A DNA stretch of 40,157 nt from a virus: positions 1 to 40,157 of the IMG/VR virus record IMGVR_UViG_3300023179_000232; one strand, 5' to 3'. A program made the position numbers and the translations under genes. The number at the start of each line of letters is the position of its first letter. Positions within the stretch are counted from its first letter, which is position 1. Of this stretch, positions 34,041 to 40,157 are shown one piece after another. The notes under the pieces are model-generated. The model made no database searches and was not told where the DNA came from. It saw nothing but the letters and a program-made list of their open reading frames with translations.

Positions 34041-34861
34041 GCGTTGCCTCCGTCATCGCAGACCAAGGCACCGTGGCCCTCAACCTCATCATCCGCGACA
34101 GTCTGGACAAAGACGCGCTGTCTTTTTGTTCGGCGTCCGGCGCAACCGACAGGCTTGCGTTGTCCAGTTTCGTGCGCGGAGTCAAAGCCCTCGGCCTGTG
34201 GGAAAGCATGGTCTGCTGGCCGCTACGCTCGTCGCAAAACGCCGGCACCGGCACCACGGCGTATTCGCTGGGCGGCTTGGGGACGTTTAATGGGACGCTG
34301 ATCAATGGGCCGACTTGGCAGTCCAATGGCATTTACACAGATGGCGTCAATGATGGCGCTGAGGCGAGTATTCCAGAATCGGCGGCATGGACGGTTCTTG
34401 CCGTGATGAAGCGTGAAAATAACTCGGATAGCGAACCAAAGTATTATTGGGGCTTGGTTGACTCGGCGCAAACAAGCTCGTTACAGGGTGTAACTTATTA
34501 TCTAAAGGACGCGGGCTTGGGGGTGCTTATGTTCGACGGCAGTGCCGCATGGTCCCCCCCCCGCCAAGCAACCAATGCCACGACAAATTTTGGGTTTCAA
34601 AGCGTGGTTTACGAAGAGAGTGGGCCATCTTCAACAAGCTCTCTCAATGGAACTTTTGCCAATTCATCGTCAGCGCCCAACATGTCATCGGTGCGCCAAG
34701 ACAAATTAGTTTTAGGGAGACGAAGATATGACAATGCGGGACAAGCTGAAGCCACGCATGCTTTTTATGCCTATGCCAGCACAAAGCTGGACAATACGAC
34801 AGTCGAGGCTGTTCGCACTCTCTACCGCGCCACCCTCGGCACCGGCCTCGGACTCCCATGA
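34037..34861 (+). CDS. LamG/concanavalin-like lectin-domain protein with C9 tract
   Basis: A 274-residue protein. Residues 75-270 show a laminin-G/concanavalin-like jelly roll: SLGGLGTFNGTLINGPTWQSNGIYTDGVND, SIPESAAWTVLAVMK, TNFGFQSVVYEESG, RQDKLVLGRRRYDNAG and HAFYAYASTKLDNTTVEAVRTLY. Such domains bind carbohydrate or surface structures, so a head-surface or tail-associated adhesin is plausible. A run of nine C (34554-34562) sits in the middle; loss or gain of one C would truncate it, a possible phase-variation tract. The lectin part is more AT-rich than the first 75 codons. The gene is coupled by ATGA on both sides. Confidence 0.55.
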   Translation: MSVASVIADQGTVALNLIIRDSLDKDALSFCSASGATDRLALSSFVRGVKALGLWESMVCWPLRSSQNAGTGTTAYSLGGLGTFNGTLINGPTWQSNGIYTDGVNDGAEASIPESAAWTVLAVMKRENNSDSEPKYYWGLVDSAQTSSLQGVTYYLKDAGLGVLMFDGSAAWSPPRQATNATTNFGFQSVVYEESGPSSTSSLNGTFANSSSAPNMSSVRQDKLVLGRRRYDNAGQAEATHAFYAYASTKLDNTTVEAVRTLYRATLGTGLGLP

Positions 34862-35208
34862 GCAACTTCGAGCAAACCGAACGCATCATCGCCGTGCCCG
34901 CCGACGCTGTGAGCACCATGTTCCCGCAACTCCTCGCGCAGTATGGCCACCCATTGCCCGACGCCGGACGCAGCATCTTGACCCTCGGCGGGCATTGGGA
35001 CGACGCCGCCAAGACCCGCATCCGCGCCGCCAGCTTGGCCGATGGCACGATCACCGGAATGACGCTCACCGATGGCCGCCTCGCCTTCCGCTGCCTCTGG
35101 CAAGCCGACCTCGCCGCCGCCTTTGACGCTGGCGAGATCGACGGTGTCGAACAACTCACCGAAGAAGAATTGGCCAGCTTGATCCCGCCATCGGATGTCA
35201 TCGACTAA
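34858..35208 (+). CDS. Unknown protein before large terminase
   Basis: A 116-residue protein (RIIAVPADAVSTMFPQLLAQYGHPLPDAG, then KTRIRAASLADGTITGMTLTDGRLAFRCLW and an acidic end). Mixed α/β appearance with a final acidic helix. It overlaps the terminase start by 14 bases. No family is recognised; the position suggests a packaging or head-completion accessory. Confidence 0.5.
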   Translation: MSNFEQTERIIAVPADAVSTMFPQLLAQYGHPLPDAGRSILTLGGHWDDAAKTRIRAASLADGTITGMTLTDGRLAFRCLWQADLAAAFDAGEIDGVEQLTEEELASLIPPSDVID

Positions 35209-36736
35209 CGACCTTGCGAATCCGCTCTGGCGGCTCCGCAATCTTTACCACATCAAGCGGGCCGACGACGGGCGCATCATCAAGTTTGAGCCGCGACCGG
35301 AGCAGCAGCGGGTCTACGACATGCTGTTCAAGGAGGGCGTCAAGCGGCTCATCATTCTCAAAGCGCGGCGACTGGGCATGTCTACCGCGCTCGACGTCCT
35401 CTTGACCGACCAGATGCTGTGGAACGCTGGAACGCAGTGCAGCCTTGTCGATCAGACCGCCGCCGATGCCGAGCGCAAGCTGGCCACGATTGCCAAGGTC
35501 GCGGTGGACAATCTCCCCAGCGGCACCTTGCAGCATGTGGAGCGCGTGCGCGACAGCGGCTCTATCCTTGAGGTCAGCGTGGCAGGCAACGTCGCCTCGT
35601 CATTCTTTGCCGGTCTCCGCGCCCGCGGCGGCACCAACAACTGGCTGCACCTTTCCGAGTGGGGCGTCATTCAAGCCGACGACCCGCGCAGATCCGAGGA
35701 AATTCTGACCGGCGCGATCCCGTCCGCGGAGCATGGCCGCATCATCGTCGAAACCACATGGAAGGGAGGGCGAGGGGGCCACTTGTGGGAGATCGTCAAA
35801 AGCGCCTTGGAGACGCCGGAGGAGGCCAAGACCGACAAGGACTGGCGCGTGGTCTTTTTCCCGTGGTGGCGCGACCCGACCTATGTGGTCGAGGGCGATG
35901 TGTCCACGATTAGTCCAGCGATCAGTCAATACTTGGACGAGATGGAGCGCACGACCGGCCACACGTTCACGCCGCAACAGCGGCTGTGGTATGACCGCCA
36001 ACAGCGGCAACTGGGCCTCTTCATCTTCCGCGAGTTCCCCACAACGCTCGACGAGTGCTTCAAGTCGCCGGTCGAGGGCGCGATCTACGCCGCGGAATTG
36101 GACAAGCTCCGCGCCTCCGGTGCCATCAGCGCCTTCAAATACGACAACTCGACGCTTGTCCATACCGCGTGGGACTTGGGGTCGCCGGTCAATACGGTCG
36201 TCTGGTATTTCCAAGTGATCAAGGGCAACGAGATCCGCGTGATCGACTGCGACGTCGATCTGGATCTGACGCCGGTGCAGCGCGTGGGCCACATGCTGGC
36301 CAAGGGCTACGCCTACGGGGCGCACTATTTGCCGCACGATGCCGCGGCGACCCGCACCAGCGGCAAGGCGGACGCCCAAGTCTACACCGAGGCCGGACTG
36401 GCCAACGTGCGCGTGCTGCCAAGGACGCACGACATCTGGATCGGCATCAATGCGTGTCTGCAAATGTTCCCGCGGTTCAGCTTCCGCCTGCCAGCTTGCG
36501 AGCGCGGGCTGGATGCCTTGGCCAACTACGCCTACAAGCGGTCGAGCGCGACCGGCATCGTGGTCAACGAGCCAGTGCATAACTGGGCGTCTCATGCCGC
36601 GGACGCCTTGCGGATGATTGCCGAGGCCGAGATGGCGGGCATGCTCAAGACGGGCTTTGCCAAGCCGCGCCCGACCGTGGTGACAACCGGCATCCGCGAA
36701 CTGGACTTCACCCGCCGAACCATCGTGCGACGATGA
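35195..36736 (+). CDS. terL: Terminase large subunit
   Basis: A 513-residue packaging motor with ATPase and nuclease halves. The Walker A variant is K56-A-R-R-L-G-M-S63-T64. Walker B-like WLHLSEWG occurs near residue 153. VETTWKGG is the coupling motif near 187. The C-terminal RNase H-like nuclease has acidic residues in AWDLGS (about D327), HDAAATRT (about D387) and NWASHAADALR (about D470). It begins at ATG 35195 inside the preceding gene. The terminase type alone does not tell whether packaging is headful; the circular-looking ends favour circular permutation. Confidence 0.9.
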   Translation: MSSTNDLANPLWRLRNLYHIKRADDGRIIKFEPRPEQQRVYDMLFKEGVKRLIILKARRLGMSTALDVLLTDQMLWNAGTQCSLVDQTAADAERKLATIAKVAVDNLPSGTLQHVERVRDSGSILEVSVAGNVASSFFAGLRARGGTNNWLHLSEWGVIQADDPRRSEEILTGAIPSAEHGRIIVETTWKGGRGGHLWEIVKSALETPEEAKTDKDWRVVFFPWWRDPTYVVEGDVSTISPAISQYLDEMERTTGHTFTPQQRLWYDRQQRQLGLFIFREFPTTLDECFKSPVEGAIYAAELDKLRASGAISAFKYDNSTLVHTAWDLGSPVNTVVWYFQVIKGNEIRVIDCDVDLDLTPVQRVGHMLAKGYAYGAHYLPHDAAATRTSGKADAQVYTEAGLANVRVLPRTHDIWIGINACLQMFPRFSFRLPACERGLDALANYAYKRSSATGIVVNEPVHNWASHAADALRMIAEAEMAGMLKTGFAKPRPTVVTTGIRELDFTRRTIVRR

Positions 36737-37122
36737 CGCCGATCGAAAAGTGCAAGATGCTCTACACGCCGCAAAGCCCGCGGACGTTTGAGGAGGACAT
36801 GATGGCGCACTTGGCGCATGGGTATTTTTTTTCCACGCCGGAGTATGTGCTGATGGGCCGTCCGGTCTGGAGCCAAGCCACGCAGGAGCAGATCAATGAC
36901 GTCTGGTGCGCCTTCCCGCCGGAACTGCACGATGCGTGGTATGTCTACGCTTTCGCCTTGGCCGACGATCAAGGTCTGGCGGGTTTAGTCAAAAAACTAT
37001 TGCGCCACATTCCGTTTTATCTTCCGCTCATCGCATGGGAGAGAAGCGGCCATCCGCTGACTTTCTTTTCGACCGACAAACTCATCCAAAAATATGCGCT
37101 TCTACAACTCGTCCAAGATTGA
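36733..37122 (+). CDS. Unknown protein downstream of terminase
   Basis: A 129-residue protein, aromatic-rich (YFFSTPEYVLMGRPVW, then FPPELHDAWYVYAFALAD). I know similar short proteins near the terminase in podoviruses but cannot name their role; the FFSTPEYVLMGRP stretch is their hallmark. An eight-T run lies in this stretch (36825-36832). A dispersed-motif copy encodes GLVKK. It overlaps the next ORF by 29 bases. Confidence 0.55.
   Translation: MTPIEKCKMLYTPQSPRTFEEDMMAHLAHGYFFSTPEYVLMGRPVWSQATQEQINDVWCAFPPELHDAWYVYAFALADDQGLAGLVKKLLRHIPFYLPLIAWERSGHPLTFFSTDKLIQKYALLQLVQD
36982..36995 (+). promoter_or_regulatory. Dispersed motif site 12 (intragenic; 13/14)
   Basis: GGTTTAGTCAAAAA, followed closely by AAACTATTGCGCCA, which is also the companion sequence of other sites. 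This coding position is thus less likely to be chance. It precedes the head-gene group by about 100 bases. Confidence 0.55.
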
Positions 37123-37387
37123 CCTAACGTGCCGTTGCCACTTCGGCGGTGGAGGTTCGGCCCCGCCGCCACCGCCCCCCATGCCCGCGTTCCAAGCGCC
37201 GCCGCTTCCTCCTCCTCCACCACCGCCGCCCCCCCCGCCCGAAATGCAAACGATGGGAGCCAATGACGCCGCCAACATGCAGCGCAGCGCCGCGGCCCGT
37301 CGTTCCGGCTTCCGCAAGTCGATCCTCGCGGGCGAAACCGGCGGCTACGTCAATCCGGCAACGGGAGCCAACAGCCTCTTGGGCTAA
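37094..37387 (+). CDS. Proline-rich small protein
   Basis: A 97-residue protein with polyproline runs (GGGGSAPPPPPP, LPPPPPPPPPPP) and a C-terminal tail RRSGFRKSILAGETGGYVNPATGANSLLG. Small proteins with a polyproline middle and an ILxG…SLLG end are common between terminase and portal in such phages, and I take it for one of those. A role in head assembly or portal interaction is only presumed. The Cys pair near the N-terminus (TCRCHFGGGG) could be a short lipid or metal site. An alternative start at 37182 would remove it. Confidence 0.55.
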   Translation: MRFYNSSKIDLTCRCHFGGGGSAPPPPPPMPAFQAPPLPPPPPPPPPPPEMQTMGANDAANMQRSAAARRSGFRKSILAGETGGYVNPATGANSLLG

Positions 37388-37389
37388 AT

Positions 37390-37632
37390 ATGGGCGCAAG
37401 TCTCTCATTCCTTCCACCGTTGTTGGAGCGCATGCGGCAGGGAATGCAGCGAGCAAAAGCCGCACAGCTATCCCCAGCCGTTGCAACTGGAGCCATGCCA
37501 ATACAAGCGCCGCCTATCGCTCAAAACATGGATGCGCCCGCGCCCCAGATGAGCAAGCGCCGCTCGCTGCTGACCGCACAAGCTGCCACCGGAGGGCGCT
37601 ACGGGAGATTGGCCAAGGATCTTTTGGGATGA
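37390..37632 (+). CDS. Small head-region protein, unknown
   Basis: An 80-residue protein starting two bases after the previous stop: hydrophobic start (SLSFLPPLLERMRQGMQRAK), Pro/Ala middle, and an end SKRRSLLTAQAATGGRYGRLAKDLLG. This echoes the preceding protein's SILAGETGG…LLG tail. The two may be diverged copies of one tail motif. Function unknown. Confidence 0.5.
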   Translation: MGASLSFLPPLLERMRQGMQRAKAAQLSPAVATGAMPIQAPPIAQNMDAPAPQMSKRRSLLTAQAATGGRYGRLAKDLLG

Positions 37633-37635
37633 AAC

Positions 37636-37719
37636 ATGGAGCTAACCTTCCATCTGGCCGTCTTTGCGGTGGGTATCGTCCTGCTGATTACCGCGGCTAA
37701 CGACCCCGACCTCTGGTGA
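37636..37719 (+). CDS. 27-codon single-helix membrane peptide, uncertain
   Basis: ATG 37636, stop TGA overlapping the portal's GTG. The translation is one hydrophobic helix (TFHLAVFAVGIVLLITAA) with an acidic end NDPDLW. Perfect fit between two genes and a helix-like sequence support it, but it is very short. Confidence 0.4.
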   Translation: MELTFHLAVFAVGIVLLITAANDPDLW

Positions 37720-39404
37720 AAGACAACGTCCAACTCGCTGACTGGGTTCTCGCCCGCAACCAAGATTTGGGCGCGGAACGCGCCTCGTGGGACACGCACT
37801 GGCAGGAGTTGGCCGAGTATTTCCTGCCGCGCAAGGCCGAGATCAGCGCCAAGCGCAGTGTGCCGGATTCATCCCGCTACGATGTCCTCTTCGATACAAG
37901 CGCCGTCCAAGCCGCGGCCACGCTGGCCAATGGTCAGCTTGCCTACATCACGCCTGCTGACAGCCGGTGGTTTGTCTACGAGCCGCCCAAAGGGGTCAAC
38001 AGCGACAAGGCCAAGCAGTGGTATGCCAAATGCTCCGAGGCCACCCAGTTGCTTTTGGCGACCAGCAATCTCTACACCGAGATCCACGAACTTTACTACG
38101 ACGACAGCGTCTTCGGGACGTATTGCATGTTCGTCGAGAGTGGCACCAGCCATCCGCTCGTCTTTCACAAGTTCGACATCGGCACCTACAGCTTGGCCGA
38201 GAACGACGAGGGTTTGATCGACACCGTCTTCCGCGAACTGGAACTGACCGTCCTGCAAGCCGCCGACAAGTTTGGCGAGGAAAACCTCGCGCCTGCCATG
38301 CAGAAGAAGCTCGACGAGATCCGGCGCACCGGCAAGGGCGGCACCGTCAAGCACCGCTTCATCCATGCCCTCTACAAGCGCGACGACGCCGACCGCGACC
38401 GCAACAAGGCCGACGGGCCGAACAAGCCTTGGGCCAGCGTCTACGTTGACCAAAGCAACAAGCATGTTTGCCGCAACAGCGGCTACGACGAGAAACCCTT
38501 CTTCGCCGGTCGCCATGTCAAATCGCAGCAGGGCGTCTACGGTGTCTCTCCGGCATGGATGGCGCTACCGGAAGCCCGCCAACTCAATTTCTTGGCCAAA
38601 CAGCTTGACGCCCTCGCGGAGATCAAAGCCTTCCCTCGTCTCCTCATGCCCGCTACGCACGAAGGGGAAGTCGATTTGAGATCGGGGGGCGTCACCTACT
38701 ACGATCCGACCCAGCCCAACGCGCTGCCGCAGGAGTGGGCCACTGCGGGCGACTACCAGATCGGCTTGGAGCGCGAGAACCGCAAGACGCAGTCGATCAA
38801 CACCGCCATGCATGTGGACATGTTCCGCATGTTCGCCTCGCTCGACCGGCCCAACATGACGGCCACCGAGGTCGCGGAACGCGCTTCCGAGAAGCTGGTG
38901 CAGTTTTCCCCGTCCTTCACCCGCAAGACGACCGAACTCCTCACACCCATGCTGCGCGGGGTCTTCGGCATCTTGATCCGCAACGGGCATTTCCCGCCGC
39001 CGCCGCAGGACGCCATTCTCATGGACGCGATGGGCCAGCCCATTTTGCCGGAACCGGAGGTCAGCTATGTCAGCAAGGTCGCCTTGGCCATCCGCGCCAT
39101 GCACAACCTTTCCTTGGCAAGGACGATGGAGCGCAACGCCATCATCGCGCACGTCCGGCCCGAAGTGCTGGACAACTTCAAGTGGGACGTCATCAGCCGC
39201 GAGACGGCCCGCAACGACGGTCTGCCCGCCGACTGGCTCGCTGAAGAGGACGAGGTCGAGAGCGTGCGCCGCGCCCGCGCCGAGGCGCAGGCCAAGATGC
39301 AGCAACAGCAGGAGACGCTCACGATGGCCGAGGCCGTCGGCAAGGCTGGCAGCGTCAAACAGGATTCCGCTTTGGGACGTCTGATGAACCAAGCCACCGC
39401 ATGA
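37716..39404 (+). CDS. Portal protein (T7 gp8-like head-tail connector)
   Basis: A 562-residue portal, starting at GTG in a GTGA overlap. It forms the ring through which DNA enters and leaves the head. The N-terminal SWDTHWQELAEYFLPRKAEI, then DTSAVQAAATLANGQLAYITPADSRWF, and the C-terminal MHVDMFRMFASLDRPNMTATEVAERASEKLVQFSP are family-typical for podovirus portals. The final helix is Gln/Glu-rich (EAQAKMQQQQETLTMAEAV), as in the barrel of long portals. ATG of the next gene overlaps the stop (ATGA). Confidence 0.9.
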   Translation: MKDNVQLADWVLARNQDLGAERASWDTHWQELAEYFLPRKAEISAKRSVPDSSRYDVLFDTSAVQAAATLANGQLAYITPADSRWFVYEPPKGVNSDKAKQWYAKCSEATQLLLATSNLYTEIHELYYDDSVFGTYCMFVESGTSHPLVFHKFDIGTYSLAENDEGLIDTVFRELELTVLQAADKFGEENLAPAMQKKLDEIRRTGKGGTVKHRFIHALYKRDDADRDRNKADGPNKPWASVYVDQSNKHVCRNSGYDEKPFFAGRHVKSQQGVYGVSPAWMALPEARQLNFLAKQLDALAEIKAFPRLLMPATHEGEVDLRSGGVTYYDPTQPNALPQEWATAGDYQIGLERENRKTQSINTAMHVDMFRMFASLDRPNMTATEVAERASEKLVQFSPSFTRKTTELLTPMLRGVFGILIRNGHFPPPPQDAILMDAMGQPILPEPEVSYVSKVALAIRAMHNLSLARTMERNAIIAHVRPEVLDNFKWDVISRETARNDGLPADWLAEEDEVESVRRARAEAQAKMQQQQETLTMAEAVGKAGSVKQDSALGRLMNQATA

Positions 39405-39691
39405 CCACCGACAAAGAACTGGAGCGCAGCAAGTCGCTCCAGCGCATCAACAACGCCTACCACCGCGTCTTCGATTCCGAAGAGGGACGCCTCGTCTTGG
39501 ACAACCTCAAGGCGTATTTCCGGCTGAACCGGCCCGCCTTTGAGCGCACGCTGGGCCGGACGTTTGACCCCATCGCCGCGGCGGTGCGCGACGGCCAGCG
39601 GGAAGTGATCCTCTTTATCGAACACAAACTTTCGCTGCCTGTCGTCGGAGATGCCGACGTCGAGCGGCCCACCACCGAAGTCCTCCGCTAA
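39401..39691 (+). CDS. Bbp19-like small structural protein
   Basis: A 96-residue helical protein between portal and scaffold. The pattern NAYHRVFDSEEGRLVLDNLKAYF, then DPIAAAVRDGQREVILFIEHKL matches the short Bbp19-type family, which has AYxxVFxxxxGxxVLxDL and a GxRxxxxxI motif and always stands beside portal and scaffold genes. Its precise role is not known to me. The stop TAA (39689-39691) is part of a perfect inverted repeat with the dispersed motif that follows. Confidence 0.7.
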   Translation: MTTDKELERSKSLQRINNAYHRVFDSEEGRLVLDNLKAYFRLNRPAFERTLGRTFDPIAAAVRDGQREVILFIEHKLSLPVVGDADVERPTTEVLR

Positions 39692-39709
39692 ACGAGGTTT
39701 AGTCAAAAC
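39688..39709 (+). promoter_or_regulatory. Dispersed motif site 13 (exact) with inverted half-site
   Basis: GGTTTAGTCAAAAC (39696-39709) is exact. With the bases before it, it makes the perfect inverted repeat CTAAAC-GAG-GTTTAG (39688-39702). It lies between the Bbp19-like gene and the scaffold start at 39730, the only gap in this operon. Confidence 0.75.
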
Positions 39710-39729
39710 ACCAACCAACCAACACCACC

Positions 39730-40157
39730 ATGACAGATGCAACCACCACCGCCGCTCCCACCAGCACCACCGCGGACAGCGCCGCTGTTCCCGCGTCCAC
39801 CACACCCGCTGCTAACACCAACGTCACAACCGAAGGGACACTCCTTTCCAGTGCGCCAACCAGCGCCACCGACGCGCCCGCGCCCGAAAGCGTAGACCGG
39901 CCCGACTGGTTGCCGGAGAAGTTCTGGCGCAACGACAAGGCCGACGTCGAAAGCCTCGCCAAGTCCTACCAAGGGCTGGAGCAGCTACTGGGCAAGAAGG
40001 CCAACGCCATTGTCCCGCCCAACGAGAAGTCCACGCCGGAGGAGGTCGCCACCTACCGCAAGGCCATCGGCGTGCCGGAGTCGCCGGAGGGCTACAACCT
40101 CAAGCCGGAGCAACTGCCAGAAGGCGTCACATGGGATGACAACGTGGCCAAGAAGGC
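39730..40157 (+). CDS. Capsid assembly scaffold protein, N-terminal part (3' cut by window end)
   Basis: Start of the scaffold gene, open to the last base; it continues at position 141 of the window after the shared 126 bases. The first 60 residues are Thr/Ala/Ser/Pro-rich and probably disordered (MTDATTTAAPTSTTADSAAV), followed by RPDWLPEKFWRNDKADVESLAKSYQGLEQLLG. This conserved block, DWLPEKFW, marks scaffolds of T7-like phages. In this copy VPPNEKSTPEEVATYRKAI replaces the five-codon variant at the left tip of the window. Confidence 0.88.
   Translation, partial: MTDATTTAAPTSTTADSAAVPASTTPAANTNVTTEGTLLSSAPTSATDAPAPESVDRPDWLPEKFWRNDKADVESLAKSYQGLEQLLGKKANAIVPPNEKSTPEEVATYRKAIGVPESPEGYNLKPEQLPEGVTWDDNVAKK
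40032..40157. repeat. Terminal direct repeat, right copy (circular join)
   Basis: Identical to bases 15-140. Removing one copy joins the scaffold gene in frame and closes a genome of about 40.0 kb. Confidence 0.95.

Noticed and set aside
37160-37245. GC-rich repeat as a tandem or CRISPR-like array
   Set aside because: It is simply polyproline coding (CCN codons) in the 97-residue protein; there are no spaced repeats.

Overview
The window is essentially one complete genome of a temperate short-tailed (podovirus, T7-like virion) bacteriophage. The last 126 bases (40032-40157) repeat bases 15-140 exactly, so the sequence closes into a circle of about 40.0 kb. The scaffold gene is cut by the window edge and is completed across that join. 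Base composition is GC-rich by eye, with AT-richer patches. Nearly all genes lie on the + strand, tightly packed with ATGA/GTGA/TAATG stop-start overlaps. The host cannot be named. A lipobox lipoprotein and internal-core proteins of the gp14/gp15/gp16 type suggest a Gram-negative, and the attP core matches the 3' end of a tRNA-Gly-type gene.

Layout. (1) 1-588: end of the scaffold protein. (2) 599-3119: an accessory island between scaffold and major capsid, holding a calcineurin-like phosphoesterase, a small winged-helix-like protein, a 20-codon minigene, an HExxH mini-metalloprotease, a two-helix membrane protein, a tRNA-like cloverleaf, nested inverted repeats and one small minus-strand ORF. 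(3) 3120-11030: major capsid, a small structural protein, tail tubular A and B, a gp13/GNAT-like protein, and gp14-like and gp15-like core proteins, the last with a C-terminal peptidoglycan-hydrolase-like domain. (4) 11027-19168: a 2713-residue polyvalent (gp16-position) protein with four (N/S)YSI junctions, one module being an ADP-ribosyltransferase-like domain on an AT-rich patch. (5) 19214-23192: fibre and adhesin genes plus small membrane and unknown proteins. (6) 23232-24095: lysis cassette (lipoprotein, small membrane protein, L,D-transpeptidase-like enzyme). (7) 24013-25437: minus-strand tyrosine integrase and attP. (8) 25438-33105: early/accessory region with ribbon-helix-helix-like proteins and palindromic operators, RecT, RecE-like exonuclease, RusA, a replication-initiator-like protein, an SSB-like protein, a small nuclease-like protein and a Fringe-like glycosyltransferase that appears frameshifted. 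(9) 33132-40157: small terminase, a LamG-like protein, large terminase, small head proteins, portal, Bbp19-like protein and the start of scaffold.

The genes describe a full life cycle. The integrase recombines attP with a host tRNA gene. RecE/RecT/RusA and the initiator-like protein handle replication and recombination without a visible phage DNA or RNA polymerase. Terminase, portal, scaffold and capsid build the head. The tubular and core proteins deliver DNA and injected enzymatic domains. The adhesins find the host and the lysis genes release progeny.

The most unusual feature is a dispersed 14-bp motif, GGTTTAGTCAAAAC, found at 13 places (10-bp core TTTAGTCAAA exact at 11), in both orientations and mostly in the few short gaps just before start codons. 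It resembles the 'stoperator' arrangement of phage L5 in layout but not in sequence. A second palindromic operator, ACTGTCNGACAGT, occurs four times around the ribbon-helix-helix-like genes.
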